Counted from the stretch's first letter, positions 19,997-29,982 are shown. The stretch: 64,000 bases of DNA from Yersinia entomophaga (GCF_001656035.1 NZ_CP010029.1:108409-172408); one strand, 5' to 3'. A program made the numbers and translations. The notes: generated by a model not told the origin, from the sequence alone.

Positions 19997-20770
19997 GTGA
20001 AAGCAGTCATTCTTGCCGGTGGTCTTGGGACCCGTCTTAGTGAAGAAACCGTAGTTAAGCCAAAACCAATGGTAGAAATTGGGGGGAAACCGATCCTCTG
20101 GCACATTATGAAACTTTATTCATCCTACGGAATAAATGATTTTGTTATTTGCTGTGGTTATAAAGGCTATGTCATTAAAGAGTATTTTGCGAACTACTTT
20201 ATGCATATGTCCGATATTACATTCTGCATGCGTGATAATGAAATGACGGTGCACCAAAAACGCGTCGAGCCTTGGAATGTTACTTTGGTTGATACCGGTG
20301 AGAATTCAATGACTGGTGGCCGCTTACGTCGAGTAAAAGATTACGTTAAAGACGATGAAGCCTTTTGCTTCACCTATGGTGATGGTGTCAGCGACGTGAA
20401 TATCGCGGAATTGATTAAATTCCATAAAAATCACGGTAAGCAAGCGACCTTAACTGCCACTTATCCGCCAGGCCGTTTCGGTGCTTTAGACATCAAAGAT
20501 AAACAGGTTCGTAGCTTTAAAGAGAAGCCTAAAGGTGACGGCGCTTTAATTAACGGTGGCTACTTTGTCCTGTCTCCTAAAGTTATTGATCTAATTGATG
20601 GCGATAACTCAACTTGGGAGCAAGAACCATTAATGACCCTGGCTGAGCAGGGCGAACTGATGGCTTTTGAGCATACAGGTTTCTGGCAGCCAATGGATAC
20701 ACTGCGTGACAAGCTCTACCTACATGAACTGTGGGAAGAAGGACGCGCACCTTGGAAGGTATGGGAATAA
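19997..20770 (+). CDS. ddhA: Glucose-1-phosphate cytidylyltransferase
   Basis: First step of CDP-dideoxyhexose synthesis: CTP plus glucose-1-phosphate gives CDP-glucose. The protein starts with the nucleotidyltransferase signature [16 protein letters not shown] and contains [26 protein letters not shown] and the ending [13 protein letters not shown] choose the GTG start at 19997 because GGAG lies 6 bases upstream and the resulting 257 residues equal Salmonella RfbF. An ATG four codons earlier (19985) would lack a ribosome site. Confidence 0.95.
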   Translation: MKAVILAGGLGTRLSEETVVKPKPMVEIGGKPILWHIMKLYSSYGINDFVICCGYKGYVIKEYFANYFMHMSDITFCMRDNEMTVHQKRVEPWNVTLVDTGENSMTGGRLRRVKDYVKDDEAFCFTYGDGVSDVNIAELIKFHKNHGKQATLTATYPPGRFGALDIKDKQVRSFKEKPKGDGALINGGYFVLSPKVIDLIDGDNSTWEQEPLMTLAEQGELMAFEHTGFWQPMDTLRDKLYLHELWEEGRAPWKVWE

Positions 20771-20773
20771 AAA

Positions 20774-21847
20774 ATGATTGATGCAAGCTTCTGGCAAGGT
20801 AAACGTGTTTTTGTAACAGGTCATACCGGGTTTAAAGGTGGATGGCTGAGTTTGTGGTTGCAGAACATGGGGGCAACGGTTAAAGGTTATTCTCTGGCTG
20901 CGCCAACTGAACCTAGCCTATTTGAAACTGCCCGCGTAGCTGACGGGATGGAATCAGAAATCGGTGATATTCGCGATCAACAAAAACTATTAAACTCAAT
21001 TCGTGAATTTCAGCCAGAAATCGTTTTCCATATGGCGGCTCAACCGCTGGTAAGACTATCCTACTCGGAACCCGTTGAAACATACTCAACTAATGTTATG
21101 GGCACCGTCTATTTACTGGAAGCAATCCGTCAAGTTGGTGGCATCAAAGCTGTGGTTAATATCACCAGCGATAAATGCTATGACAATAAAGAATGGATAT
21201 GGGGCTATCGCGAAAATGAAGCGATGGGAGGATATGACCCATATTCCAACAGTAAAGGTTGCGCTGAGTTAGTCACATCTTCTTATCGTAACTCTTTCTT
21301 TAATCCAGCCAAGTACGATCAGCATGGTACAGCACTGGCTACTGTCCGCGCCGGCAATGTTATCGGCGGCGGCGATTGGGCTTTGGACCGTATTGTTCCG
21401 GACATTTTACGTGCTTTCGAAGAGTCAAAACCTGTTATTATCCGCAATCCTCACGCCATTCGTCCTTGGCAGCATGTGCTTGAACCGTTGTCCGGTTATA
21501 TTTTACTGGCGCAAAAGTTGTACAACGGCGGCGTAGAATATGCCGAAGGCTGGAACTTTGGTCCGAATGAAGCAGATGCTACTCCGGTTCAAAATATTGT
21601 TGAAAAAATGGTCGAATTTTGGGGTGATGATGCAAGTTGGCAATTGGATGGTAATGAACATCCGCACGAAGCTCACTATTTAAAGTTAGATTGTTCAAAA
21701 GCTAAAATGCAACTTGGCTGGCACCCACGTTGGAGCCTTAACACCACGCTGGAATATATTGTGGCCTGGCATAAAGCCTGGCTAGCCGGCAAAGACATGC
21801 ATGAATATAGTGTTACCGAAATTAATAATTACATGAAAACTAGATGA
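20774..21847 (+). CDS. ddhB: CDP-glucose 4,6-dehydratase
   Basis: NAD-dependent short-chain dehydrogenase/reductase enzyme that converts CDP-glucose to CDP-4-keto-6-deoxyglucose. The 357-residue product has the Rossmann motif VTGHTGFKGGWLSLWL near residue 14, the ITSDKCYDN segment, and the YDPYSNSKGCAE catalytic Tyr-x3-Lys motif near residue 155. It starts three bases after ddhA and is followed by ddhC, the conserved ddhABC order. Confidence 0.96.
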   Translation: MIDASFWQGKRVFVTGHTGFKGGWLSLWLQNMGATVKGYSLAAPTEPSLFETARVADGMESEIGDIRDQQKLLNSIREFQPEIVFHMAAQPLVRLSYSEPVETYSTNVMGTVYLLEAIRQVGGIKAVVNITSDKCYDNKEWIWGYRENEAMGGYDPYSNSKGCAELVTSSYRNSFFNPAKYDQHGTALATVRAGNVIGGGDWALDRIVPDILRAFEESKPVIIRNPHAIRPWQHVLEPLSGYILLAQKLYNGGVEYAEGWNFGPNEADATPVQNIVEKMVEFWGDDASWQLDGNEHPHEAHYLKLDCSKAKMQLGWHPRWSLNTTLEYIVAWHKAWLAGKDMHEYSVTEINNYMKTR

Positions 21848-21863
21848 TTTGAGGTCATAGAAA

Positions 21864-23177
21864 ATGAGTCAAGAAGAATTACGTCAACAGATTGCTGGGC
21901 TAGTTGCTCAGTACGCTGAAACGGCTATGGCCCCTAAGCCATTTGAAGCAGGTAAAAGTGTCGTTCCACCTTCAGGTAAAGTTATTGGTGCTAAAGAACT
22001 TCAGCTGATGGTTGAAGCATCTTTGGATGGGTGGTTAACCACCGGTCGTTTTAATGATGCTTTTGAGAAAAAACTGGGGGAATATCTCGGTGTTCCTTAT
22101 GTACTGACAACCACGTCAGGATCTTCGGCTAACCTGCTAGCGCTTACTGCGCTGACCTCGCCAAAACTTGGTGCACGAGCGTTGAAGCCAGGCGATGAAG
22201 TGATTACTGTTGCTGCTGGTTTCCCTACTACAGTTAACCCTACCATTCAGAATGGCTTAATTCCTGTCTTCGTTGATGTTGATATTCCAACTTATAATGT
22301 GAACGCCAGCCTGATCGAAGCAGCTGTCAGTGATAAAACTAAAGCCATTATGATTGCTCATACGCTGGGTAATTTATTTGATCTGGCTGAAGTTCGCCGT
22401 GTAGCGGATAAATATAACCTTTGGCTTATTGAAGATTGCTGTGATGCATTAGGTTCAACCTATGATGGCAAAATGGCGGGTACATTTGGTGATATTGGTA
22501 CCGTTAGTTTCTACCCTGCTCACCATATTACTATGGGTGAGGGTGGGGCGGTATTTACCAAATCAGCAGAACTGAAGAGTATTATTGAATCCTTCCGTGA
22601 CTGGGGCCGTGACTGCTATTGCGCACCAGGCTGTGATAACACCTGTAAAAAACGCTTTGGCCAACAACTAGGTTCTCTACCATTCGGTTATGACCATAAA
22701 TATACCTATTCTCACTTAGGTTATAACCTTAAAATTACGGATATGCAGGCTGCCTGTGGTTTAGCTCAGCTTGAAAGCGTAGAAGAATTTGTAGAAAAGC
22801 GTAAAGCCAATTTTAAATACCTAAAAAGTGCTTTGCAGTCTTGTGAGCAATTCCTCGAGCTGCCGGAAGCCACACCAAACTCAGATCCATCTTGGTTCGG
22901 TTTCCCAATAACGCTTAAAGAAGACAGCGGTGTAACCCGTATCGATTTGGTTAAATTCTTAGATGAAGCCAAAATTGGTACACGTTTACTGTTCGCTGGA
23001 AACTTAACGCGCCAGCCGTATTTCCACGACGTGAAGTATCGTGTTGTCGGTGAGTTGACTAATACAGACCGTATTATGAATCAAACCTTCTGGATCGGTA
23101 TTTATCCAGGCCTGACACATGATCATCTGGATTACGTAGTTAGTAAGTTTGAAGAATTCTTTGGTTTGAATTTCTAA
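21864..23177 (+). CDS. ddhC: CDP-4-keto-6-deoxyglucose 3-dehydratase (E1)
   Basis: PMP-dependent iron-sulfur enzyme that removes the C-3 hydroxyl of CDP-4-keto-6-deoxyglucose, working with DdhD. The 437-residue protein belongs to the DegT/AryC1 sugar aminotransferase fold, but the usual PLP lysine is replaced by His220 in [12 protein letters not shown], the hallmark of this dehydratase. Cysteines at 193 (EDCCDALG), 251, 253 and 257 (CYCAPGC) lie where the [2Fe-2S] ligands are expected. Sixteen bases separate it from ddhB. A terminator-like hairpin follows its stop codon. Confidence 0.96.
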   Translation: MSQEELRQQIAGLVAQYAETAMAPKPFEAGKSVVPPSGKVIGAKELQLMVEASLDGWLTTGRFNDAFEKKLGEYLGVPYVLTTTSGSSANLLALTALTSPKLGARALKPGDEVITVAAGFPTTVNPTIQNGLIPVFVDVDIPTYNVNASLIEAAVSDKTKAIMIAHTLGNLFDLAEVRRVADKYNLWLIEDCCDALGSTYDGKMAGTFGDIGTVSFYPAHHITMGEGGAVFTKSAELKSIIESFRDWGRDCYCAPGCDNTCKKRFGQQLGSLPFGYDHKYTYSHLGYNLKITDMQAACGLAQLESVEEFVEKRKANFKYLKSALQSCEQFLELPEATPNSDPSWFGFPITLKEDSGVTRIDLVKFLDEAKIGTRLLFAGNLTRQPYFHDVKYRVVGELTNTDRIMNQTFWIGIYPGLTHDHLDYVVSKFEEFFGLNF

Positions 23178-23185
23178 TAGGAGTC

Positions 23186-23210
23186 AGGAGGCAACTATTG
23201 CCTCCTTTTA
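23186..23210 (+). terminator. Terminator-like hairpin between ddhC and prt, covering a ribosome site
   Basis: AGGAGGCAA (23186-23194) pairs perfectly with TTGCCTCCT (23198-23206) around a three-base CTA loop, and TTTT follows. The left arm is also a perfect Shine-Dalgarno. The right arm ends 6 bases before the likely prt ATG (23213). It can act as an intrinsic terminator, as a structure hiding the ribosome site, or both. The stem is only 9 bp and the T tract short, so readthrough under RfaH is likely. Confidence 0.6.
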
Positions 23211-23212
23211 AT

Positions 23213-24064
23213 ATGAAGATACTTATTACCGGTATTAGTGGCTATCTCGGTAGTCAATTAGCAAATTCGTTAATCGATGAACATGAGATAGCAGGAACTA
23301 TTCGTGAAAACTCTTCATATAAGCGGTTGAATAATCCGGATAAAATTAGATTAATTGATCTATCTGAAATGGATTGGTTATTGAAAATAAACGATTTTGA
23401 TCCGGATATTGTCATCAATACTGCTGCATTATATGGCCGTAATGGTGAGCCGCTTTCTCAGTTAGTACAGGCTAATGTCCAGTTTCCGTTGCTAATTTTA
23501 GAGATGCTTTCTTCTAATGGTTCTGGTGTTTTCCTAAATTGTGGAACATCCTTACCTTCGAATGTTAGTGATTATGCATTAACTAAAAATCAATTTAGCG
23601 AATTGGCGAAAAAGTATAGTGATAGATTTACCGGGAAGTTTATAGATTTAAAGTTAGAGCATTTTTATGGCCCTTATGATGACCAAACAAAGTTCACGAC
23701 ATATGTCATTAATAGCTGCAAAGAAAATAATAATCTAAAATTAACAGCAGGATTGCAAGAACGCGATTTTATATATATAGAAGATCTGCTTAATGCATTT
23801 AAATGCCTCATTAAAAATATAGATAACTTAGTATCTGGTGAAAGCATACCAATCGGTTCTGGACAAGCAATAACAATTAGAAAATTTGTAGAAACCGTAG
23901 CTAAAATCACTAATTATCAAGGCGAGCTAGAGTTTGGAGCTATACCTACTCGTCAAAATGAACTTATGTACAGCTGCGCTTCATTAGAAAGAATGAATGA
24001 GCTTGGCTGGAAGTGTGAATATTCACTGAATAGTGCAATTAAAGATACTTTAAGTAAGGAATAG
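23213..24064 (+). CDS. prt: CDP-paratose synthase
   Basis: Reductase that converts CDP-4-keto-3,6-dideoxyglucose to CDP-paratose, the precursor of tyvelose. The 283-residue SDR-type protein has the Rossmann start ILITGISGYLGSQLANSL. It resembles Salmonella RfbS along its length: FLNCGTSLPSN, LKLEHFYGPYDDQTKFT, ERDFIYIEDLLNAF and NELMYSCASLERM. The Tyr-x3-Lys motif is YALTK. I choose ATG 23213; a TTG at 23198 has the better-spaced AGGAGG but would add five residues unlike the family. The gene is clearly more AT-rich than ddhABC. Abequose synthase is the main alternative, but tyv next to it favours paratose. Confidence 0.87.
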   Translation: MKILITGISGYLGSQLANSLIDEHEIAGTIRENSSYKRLNNPDKIRLIDLSEMDWLLKINDFDPDIVINTAALYGRNGEPLSQLVQANVQFPLLILEMLSSNGSGVFLNCGTSLPSNVSDYALTKNQFSELAKKYSDRFTGKFIDLKLEHFYGPYDDQTKFTTYVINSCKENNNLKLTAGLQERDFIYIEDLLNAFKCLIKNIDNLVSGESIPIGSGQAITIRKFVETVAKITNYQGELEFGAIPTRQNELMYSCASLERMNELGWKCEYSLNSAIKDTLSKE

Positions 24065-24068
24065 AAAA

Positions 24069-25085
24069 ATGAAGCTTTTGATTACTGGTGGCTGCGGTTT
24101 TTTAGGCAGTAACCTTGCATCACATGCAATCAAGTTGGGGATGGAGGTTATAGTTTTTGATAATTTATCCCGCTATGGCTCGTCAGAGAATCTACAATGG
24201 TTACGTTCTATCGGTGATTTTACGCATGTGCATGGTGACATTCGAAACAAGAATGATGTAACCAGGTTAATTCAGAAATTCAAACCTGATAATGTATTTC
24301 ATCTTGCTGGTCAAGTTGCAATGACTACATCAATTGATAATCCTCAAATGGACTTTGAAGTTAATGTTGGTGGGACATTTAATCTTCTAGAAGCAACCCG
24401 TCTTTTTAATCCCGAATGTGGAATAATTTATTCATCTACTAACAAAGTATATGGAGATCTTGAGCAGTTTACGTATAGAGAGAATAAAACTCGATATGAA
24501 TGTATCGAAAAGCCAAATGGATTTGATGAAAGTGTTCAACTGACCTTCCATTCTCCTTATGGGTGTTCTAAAGGCGCTGCGGATCAATATATGCTTGATT
24601 ACGCGCGTATTTACGGCCTTAAAACAGCCGTTTTCCGTCATTCTTCAATGTATGGCGGCCGCCAATTTGCTACTTATGATCAAGGCTGGGTTGGCTGGTT
24701 CTGCCAAAAAGCGGTAGAAGCTAACCGTGGGATTAAAGCTCCGTTCACCATATCAGGTAATGGTAAGCAAGTTAGAGATGTATTACATGCAGAAGATATC
24801 ATTTCACTTTATTTCTCAACTCTAGCTAAGTTGGATTTGGCCAGAGGCAATGCTTTTAATATTGGTGGAACCATACAGCACAGTCTTTCTCTGTTAGAGC
24901 TATTTTCATTATTAGAGAAGTATTCAGGTGTAGAATTAAATTATACCCAATTGCCTGTTCGGGAAAGTGATCAAAAAGTTTTTGTAGCGGATATAAATAA
25001 GATTAATAAATTTACTGACTGGTCACCGAAGGTTGATGCTAGTGAAGGTGTCAGGAAAATGTACGACTGGTGTAATAACTACTAA
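24069..25085 (+). CDS. tyv: CDP-paratose 2-epimerase (CDP-tyvelose synthesis)
   Basis: NAD-dependent epimerase that inverts C-2 of CDP-paratose to give CDP-tyvelose. The 338 residues equal the length of Salmonella RfbE, and long stretches look nearly identical: LLITGGCGFLGSNLASHA, FHLAGQVAMTTSIDNPQMDF, SSTNKVYGDLEQ, SPYGCSKGAADQYMLDYARI and YGGRQFATYDQGWVGWFCQK. The catalytic Tyr-x3-Lys is YGCSK. It begins 4 bases after prt. Its presence predicts a tyvelose-bearing O-antigen. Confidence 0.93.
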   Translation: MKLLITGGCGFLGSNLASHAIKLGMEVIVFDNLSRYGSSENLQWLRSIGDFTHVHGDIRNKNDVTRLIQKFKPDNVFHLAGQVAMTTSIDNPQMDFEVNVGGTFNLLEATRLFNPECGIIYSSTNKVYGDLEQFTYRENKTRYECIEKPNGFDESVQLTFHSPYGCSKGAADQYMLDYARIYGLKTAVFRHSSMYGGRQFATYDQGWVGWFCQKAVEANRGIKAPFTISGNGKQVRDVLHAEDIISLYFSTLAKLDLARGNAFNIGGTIQHSLSLLELFSLLEKYSGVELNYTQLPVRESDQKVFVADINKINKFTDWSPKVDASEGVRKMYDWCNNY

Positions 25086-25097
25086 TTATCATAAGCA

Positions 25098-25124
25098 GCG
25101 GCATGCGAGCTCAGAGCATGCTGC
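25098..25124 (+). repeat. Hairpin at the tyv-wzx junction
   Basis: GCGGCATGC (25098-25106) pairs with GCATGCTGC (25116-25124) with one G-T pair and a 9-base loop. It lies 13 bases after the tyv stop, inside the upstream extension of the wzx frame. No T tract follows, so it is not an obvious terminator. Confidence 0.45.
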
Positions 25125-25152
25125 ACAACAAACACTTTATAAATGGAATATT

Positions 25153-26466
25153 GTGGAACTTTTTATAAAGAAAATACCAACTCATATATGGGTTGCTTTA
25201 TCCTCGTGGGTATCTAGAATAATTTCTGCAGCAATTCAACTTTTAAGTATTAGATACTTGCTAGATATGATGGGCGAAAATGGCTACGCTGCCTTTACTT
25301 TACTTGCCGGCCTTGTTGCTTGGGGAACGTTGGCTGACTTTGGCATTGGATATAGTTTACAAAATTTTATATCTGAGCAAAGGGCAAATAAGAAAAAATA
25401 TAATGACTATATATTGACATCAGCATGCTTAATATTGATTGGTATATTGGTTTTGATGTCAACTTTATGGCCATTAACAAAGTTTTTAGCACCAGCATAT
25501 TTGCAAGGGTTTGATGTTCATACAATATCTGACAAGCATTTATTGCTATACATCACTCTTTGTATTTTTATTTTCACCAGTTTTGGTGGGGTTCTATATA
25601 AAATATGGTTTGCGGAACAAAGAGGTTGGATTGCTAATGTAATTACTGCATTGTCTTCTTTGCTAGGCCTTATGCTAATAATTATATTCAGTAAATATAG
25701 AGCATCTGCCAGTATATATTTAGCTGTTATTATGTTTTTTGGTCCGGCAGCACTAATACCTGTTGTGATATTCATTGCAAGAATTCTCAAAACATTCAAA
25801 ACTGAATCAATTAAAAAATTTAATTTTAATCTAGTTAATAAAGTATTGAAGAGAGCTTCCGGTTTTGTGCTTTTTTCTTTTTTAGCTACAATTGTCCTCC
25901 AGGCGGATTATATTGTAATGTCTCAAAAATTAGCCGCTAGTGATATTATCATTTACACGGTATTAATTAAAGTGTTTGGATTGGTTCTTTTTGTTTATTC
26001 TGCATTGTTACAGGCCCTTTGGCCAGTATGTGCCGAATATAGGGTTCAAAATAAATGGTCTGAGTTAAATTCAATCGTAAGTAAATATATAACATTAGGT
26101 GCTATTTTTATCATCGTTTGTAGTATTGGTTTTTATCTATTTAAAATACAAATCATTGGTCTTATCTCTAAAAAAATAAATACTAATATAGATATTACAA
26201 CGATAGCTTTATTTTGTGCATATTTCCTTTTGCGGATTTGGTCTGATACATATGCGATGCTGCTACAAAGCATGAATTATTTACGGCCATTATGGTATTT
26301 GGTACCTGTTCAAGCAATTCTGAGTTTGAGCCTCCAGTGGACTTTAGCATCAGTTTACGGGATGAAAGGTATGTTAACTGGATTGATTTTATCTTTTTTA
26401 TTTACTGTGGTTATATTTCTTCCTGTTTTCTATAAGAGAAAAATAAGAGAACTACAGTATGTCTAA
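25153..26466 (+). CDS. wzx: O-antigen flippase Wzx
   Basis: Polytopic membrane protein that moves the undecaprenyl-linked repeat unit across the inner membrane. It has about twelve hydrophobic segments and a Wzx/MATE-like start (PTHIWVALSSWVSRIISAAI ... DFGIGYSLQNFISEQR). The frame is open from 25033, inside tyv, but the first 40 residues of that longer form are hydrophilic and encoded over the tyv end. A GTG at 25153 gives 437 residues, usual for Wzx. The ribosome site there is weak, so the start is uncertain. The gene is very AT-rich, typical of wzx and wzy. Confidence 0.85.
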   Translation: MELFIKKIPTHIWVALSSWVSRIISAAIQLLSIRYLLDMMGENGYAAFTLLAGLVAWGTLADFGIGYSLQNFISEQRANKKKYNDYILTSACLILIGILVLMSTLWPLTKFLAPAYLQGFDVHTISDKHLLLYITLCIFIFTSFGGVLYKIWFAEQRGWIANVITALSSLLGLMLIIIFSKYRASASIYLAVIMFFGPAALIPVVIFIARILKTFKTESIKKFNFNLVNKVLKRASGFVLFSFLATIVLQADYIVMSQKLAASDIIIYTVLIKVFGLVLFVYSALLQALWPVCAEYRVQNKWSELNSIVSKYITLGAIFIIVCSIGFYLFKIQIIGLISKKINTNIDITTIALFCAYFLLRIWSDTYAMLLQSMNYLRPLWYLVPVQAILSLSLQWTLASVYGMKGMLTGLILSFLFTVVIFLPVFYKRKIRELQYV

Positions 26467-26561
26467 TTTATTTTAAATGGTTGAAAATTTATAAATATAT
26501 ATATTTTAAATCCATTTGAAAAGTTTTCCTGTGTTCTCAAAGAGTGTTTAAAGGATTTTAG

Positions 26562-27572
26562 ATGAACAGCATTAAGATTTCATTTTGTATTCCAACGTAT
26601 AACCGCTGCGAGTTATTATCTGAGCTGATCGGTAGTATTATTTCTCAGGCGGAAGATAGAGATGATATAGAAATCTGTATTTCAGATAATGCATCAACAG
26701 ATAATACTAATGAAATGATAAGCTCTTGGAGAGAGAAAACACATATCCCAATAATTTATAAAAAAAACAGTGAAAATATAGGTCCTGATAAAAACTATTT
26801 AGCTTCTGTCGCTTTAGCTTCTGGTGAATATTGTTGGTTGTTTGGCAGCGATGATGTCTTATCTGATAATTCATTAGAAAAGATGGATGAATATTTAAAA
26901 ACAAATTGTGAAATATACTTGTGTGATCGTAATGAGTGTGATCTGGCAATGCGGAAAGTTGCTTATAGGCCTTGGATGACTACCGGCGATGTAATGTATT
27001 CCACCGAGAATCATCAAGAACTAATACGATATTTTTCATGTAGCAATTCAATTGGAGCTGTATTTAGTTTTTTAAGCTCTATTATAGTAAAAAGAAGCTC
27101 TTGGGAGAATGTATCCTTTGATGAGTCATTTATTGGTAGCGCATATAGCCATGTTTTTTATCTATTAGATATCGTGAAGCATGGTGCAAAAATCCAGTAT
27201 ATAAATAAACCATTAGTTGATACTCGACTTGGAAATGATTTCTTTGCCAAAGACGGTGTAGTGAGAAGAATAGAAATAGACTTTAATGGATATATAAAAT
27301 TGGCTGAGAAATTCTACCAAAACTACCCTAATGTAAAGTCCGAGTTTTTGGCTATTTTACTGAGAGAGCATTCAGTCCTGCATACTAACATATTAACCTC
27401 TGTATATGGTGAAAAGGGACAAAGAGACAGAATGAAACATCATTTTAAATACGCTGGCGCTAATGCATTTTTGGTTGATTTTGTTTATTTTGCTAGGCCT
27501 TTATATTTATTTTCTTCAAAGTTAAAACTTGAGTTTCTGTATAAAAAAATTCGTAGATTCCTATATAAATGA
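26562..27572 (+). CDS. Glycosyltransferase family 2, candidate tyvelosyltransferase
   Basis: Cytoplasmic-face glycosyltransferase of 336 residues with a GT-A, family 2 catalytic domain: SFCIPTYNRCELLSELIGSI at the N-terminus, ICISDNASTDNT near 45, and the metal-binding FGSDDVLSDNSLEKM near 95. The length and layout resemble Salmonella RfbV (WbaV), which adds the 3,6-dideoxyhexose branch. Because this is the family 2 enzyme nearest prt-tyv, transfer of tyvelose is my inference, not proven. It follows wzx after a 95-base AT-rich gap. Confidence 0.75.
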   Translation: MNSIKISFCIPTYNRCELLSELIGSIISQAEDRDDIEICISDNASTDNTNEMISSWREKTHIPIIYKKNSENIGPDKNYLASVALASGEYCWLFGSDDVLSDNSLEKMDEYLKTNCEIYLCDRNECDLAMRKVAYRPWMTTGDVMYSTENHQELIRYFSCSNSIGAVFSFLSSIIVKRSSWENVSFDESFIGSAYSHVFYLLDIVKHGAKIQYINKPLVDTRLGNDFFAKDGVVRRIEIDFNGYIKLAEKFYQNYPNVKSEFLAILLREHSVLHTNILTSVYGEKGQRDRMKHHFKYAGANAFLVDFVYFARPLYLFSSKLKLEFLYKKIRRFLYK

Positions 27573-27627
27573 TGTTTTATCGTTTATATATTTTTACAAA
27601 GCGCCACTTTTTATTGTGAGAAAAAAA

Positions 27628-28881
27628 ATGTTCGCTGTAAATAAAACTATTACTGTCTATGTTTCACTTTATAGCATGTCTTTGTGGATCGCTTTTATCA
27701 GCAGTATCGTCACCGGTCAATTTAATGGTGATCTGGTCGGTATAGATGTTGGACTTGATAACACTACTCTATTCTATATTGCCCTATTTAATCAGATAAT
27801 AATATTAGCAGTGCCATTATTATATAAAATAGTGACACATTATAAATTGAGTTTAGGGGGATACCGATTTAATATAAACATAAATAGATTCTCACTATTT
27901 ATGTTTATAATAATAACAATGAATTTAGTGTTTTTCTTGACAACTGGTGTTGGTAAGGTCTTCAGCAAAGAGACTCATCCATTAGCACCTTTATTCGTAA
28001 TTATAGCACCTAGTGGTATTTTTTATTTTTACTATCTTATTTCTAGAGAAAAAAGTGGGGTGTTATTTTTTTTGAATGTTTTTTTATATTCATCTCTGGA
28101 AATAATGAAAGGATGGACCGGATTTATACTGGTTCTTGCAATTTTTGAGATGTATTTTTTTATCTTAAGGCACAGGAATTCTAAGTTTTTAAAAATACCA
28201 TTTCTATTTTCTATATTAATGCCTTTACTTCTATTGATTTTTGGAGGTGCGTTAAATAAGCATGTTTTTGTTTTAAAAAATGAAATTAGAGGGAATTATG
28301 TTAATGCTGATGAATTAAGTTATTTTGATTCTATCAGTTTGTTGAGTAGTAGATTGACTAATTTTTCTGTGTCTGCGGGAATGTATTCACGAGTTGAAAG
28401 TGTCGTATCCACGGCAAAGGACCAGGGGGAGTTTACTGAGCTTAAAGGCTTTGCACGTAGACTGTTTCCAGGGGTTATTGAGGATACTGGTTTCAGGACT
28501 TTAAGTAATTCCACGATGTTAGCTTTTTTTCCCGATTATGGTGAGCAATCTAACGTCGATACTGGTGTATTAATGTATTACTATGTGCTATTTAAAGCTG
28601 ATCCATATGGTGCAGTATTCTCAATTTTATTATCATTATTTTTACTTGTAAGCCTTGTCGCTTTTTATCGGGCGATTTCAAATAACCATAATAATATAAA
28701 TATTTTTATATTTATTATGATATTTTATCTATTTTACACTGCTTCTACTGAGGCTTCTTTTGTTCGGCCCTATATAACTGGCGTTATATTTTTCCCTCTT
28801 CTCTTTTCTATTGGTGTTATTAAAATTAGAAAGAAGAGTTTAGGCGATTTAGGGGGTGAAGATAAGGTGAGAAATGTGTAA
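27628..28881 (+). CDS. wzy: O-antigen polymerase Wzy
   Basis: Predicted inner-membrane polymerase that joins repeat units in the periplasm. The protein has ten or more hydrophobic segments and a large hydrophilic loop of about 90 residues (roughly 215-305 of the 417-residue form), the usual Wzy design. Sequence similarity in this family is low, so the call rests on topology and on being the only second polytopic protein of the cluster. The frame is open from 27529, overlapping the preceding glycosyltransferase; I choose ATG 27628 after that gene ends, with GTG 27616 as an alternative. Composition is extremely AT-rich. Confidence 0.82.
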   Translation: MFAVNKTITVYVSLYSMSLWIAFISSIVTGQFNGDLVGIDVGLDNTTLFYIALFNQIIILAVPLLYKIVTHYKLSLGGYRFNININRFSLFMFIIITMNLVFFLTTGVGKVFSKETHPLAPLFVIIAPSGIFYFYYLISREKSGVLFFLNVFLYSSLEIMKGWTGFILVLAIFEMYFFILRHRNSKFLKIPFLFSILMPLLLLIFGGALNKHVFVLKNEIRGNYVNADELSYFDSISLLSSRLTNFSVSAGMYSRVESVVSTAKDQGEFTELKGFARRLFPGVIEDTGFRTLSNSTMLAFFPDYGEQSNVDTGVLMYYYVLFKADPYGAVFSILLSLFLLVSLVAFYRAISNNHNNINIFIFIMIFYLFYTASTEASFVRPYITGVIFFPLLFSIGVIKIRKKSLGDLGGEDKVRNV

Positions 28882-28952
28882 TTTACTGACTCAGCCATAA
28901 AGTTATATCAATACCTGGTTATATTAAGTTTTTCATTGATTGCAGGATCTTT

Positions 28953-29966
28953 ATGAAAATAGTTTATGATGGGATTATTAATTCACTGCAAAGTAATGGC
29001 GGTATTACTGTTTATTTTAAAGAATTAGTTACTCGTCTGCCCAGTGGGAATTTTGATTGGTACTCTTACGATAATAAAATTGGTGATGTAGGCGTTAAAA
29101 GTATTGATCTTAAAGGCCGTCTTTTTGAACGCTATAGAGATTGCTTATTACCAGATATAAATAAAGATATATCTCCAATATTTCATTCATCCTACTATCG
29201 TCTGCCCAAAGAGCATATGCCTGTAGTTACAACTGTTCATGATTTTACATATGAAAAGTTTGTCAGCGGTCCTGCGAAATGGATACACACATGGCAAAAA
29301 AATAGAGCAGTGAAGCATAGCGATTTGATTATTTGTGTTTCGGAAAATACTGCGAAAGATTTACAGTATTATTGCTCTGTCCCTAGTGATAAAATTAGAA
29401 TTATTCACAATGGTGTGTCGGATAAATATCATTCTTTAACGCCAACCAAAACTAATACGAATAAAGTTATCTTTGTTGGTGCCCGTGGCGGATATAAAAA
29501 TTTCGATATTGCCGTAAAAGTTATATCGCGACTCCCTCATCTTGAATTATCTGTGGTTGGTGGCGGTGAGTTTACTGATAAAGAACTATCACTATTAAAT
29601 CAGCATCTACCCCATCGCTATCATTGGTTGGGGCGGCTGAGTGATGAAGCTTTGAATGAGGCTTACAATTCTGCTTATGCACTACTATATCCGTCGAGTT
29701 ATGAGGGATTCGGTATTCCCATCCTAGAAGCTATGCGTGCCGGATGCCCTGTAGTCGCTGTAGGAGTGTCTTCTATACCAGAGGTTGCTGGAGATGCAGC
29801 GATATTAGTGAGCCGCCCTAGTGTGGATGAATTAGTCGAAGGCTTAGTCGCGATAGATAATGAAAGATCTAAGTTTATTGAATTTGGCTTTCAGCAAGCA
29901 GCTAAATTCTCATGGGATAAGTGTTATCAAGAAACACTCAATGTTTATAAAGAATTGAATAAATAA
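28953..29966 (+). CDS. Glycosyltransferase family 4 (WbyK-like mannosyltransferase)
   Basis: GT-B fold glycosyltransferase of 337 residues. The N-terminal half has [13 protein letters not shown] and [10 protein letters not shown]. The C-terminal half has the family 4 nucleotide-sugar site [20 protein letters not shown] with its two glutamates, then [20 protein letters not shown]. Related enzymes next to gmd in Yersinia clusters (WbyK) are thought to be mannosyltransferases. Which of mannose or fucose it transfers cannot be decided here. GC content rises again from this gene towards gmd. Confidence 0.82.
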   Translation: MKIVYDGIINSLQSNGGITVYFKELVTRLPSGNFDWYSYDNKIGDVGVKSIDLKGRLFERYRDCLLPDINKDISPIFHSSYYRLPKEHMPVVTTVHDFTYEKFVSGPAKWIHTWQKNRAVKHSDLIICVSENTAKDLQYYCSVPSDKIRIIHNGVSDKYHSLTPTKTNTNKVIFVGARGGYKNFDIAVKVISRLPHLELSVVGGGEFTDKELSLLNQHLPHRYHWLGRLSDEALNEAYNSAYALLYPSSYEGFGIPILEAMRAGCPVVAVGVSSIPEVAGDAAILVSRPSVDELVEGLVAIDNERSKFIEFGFQQAAKFSWDKCYQETLNVYKELNK

Positions 29967-29982
29967 TACGGATTACAATATT

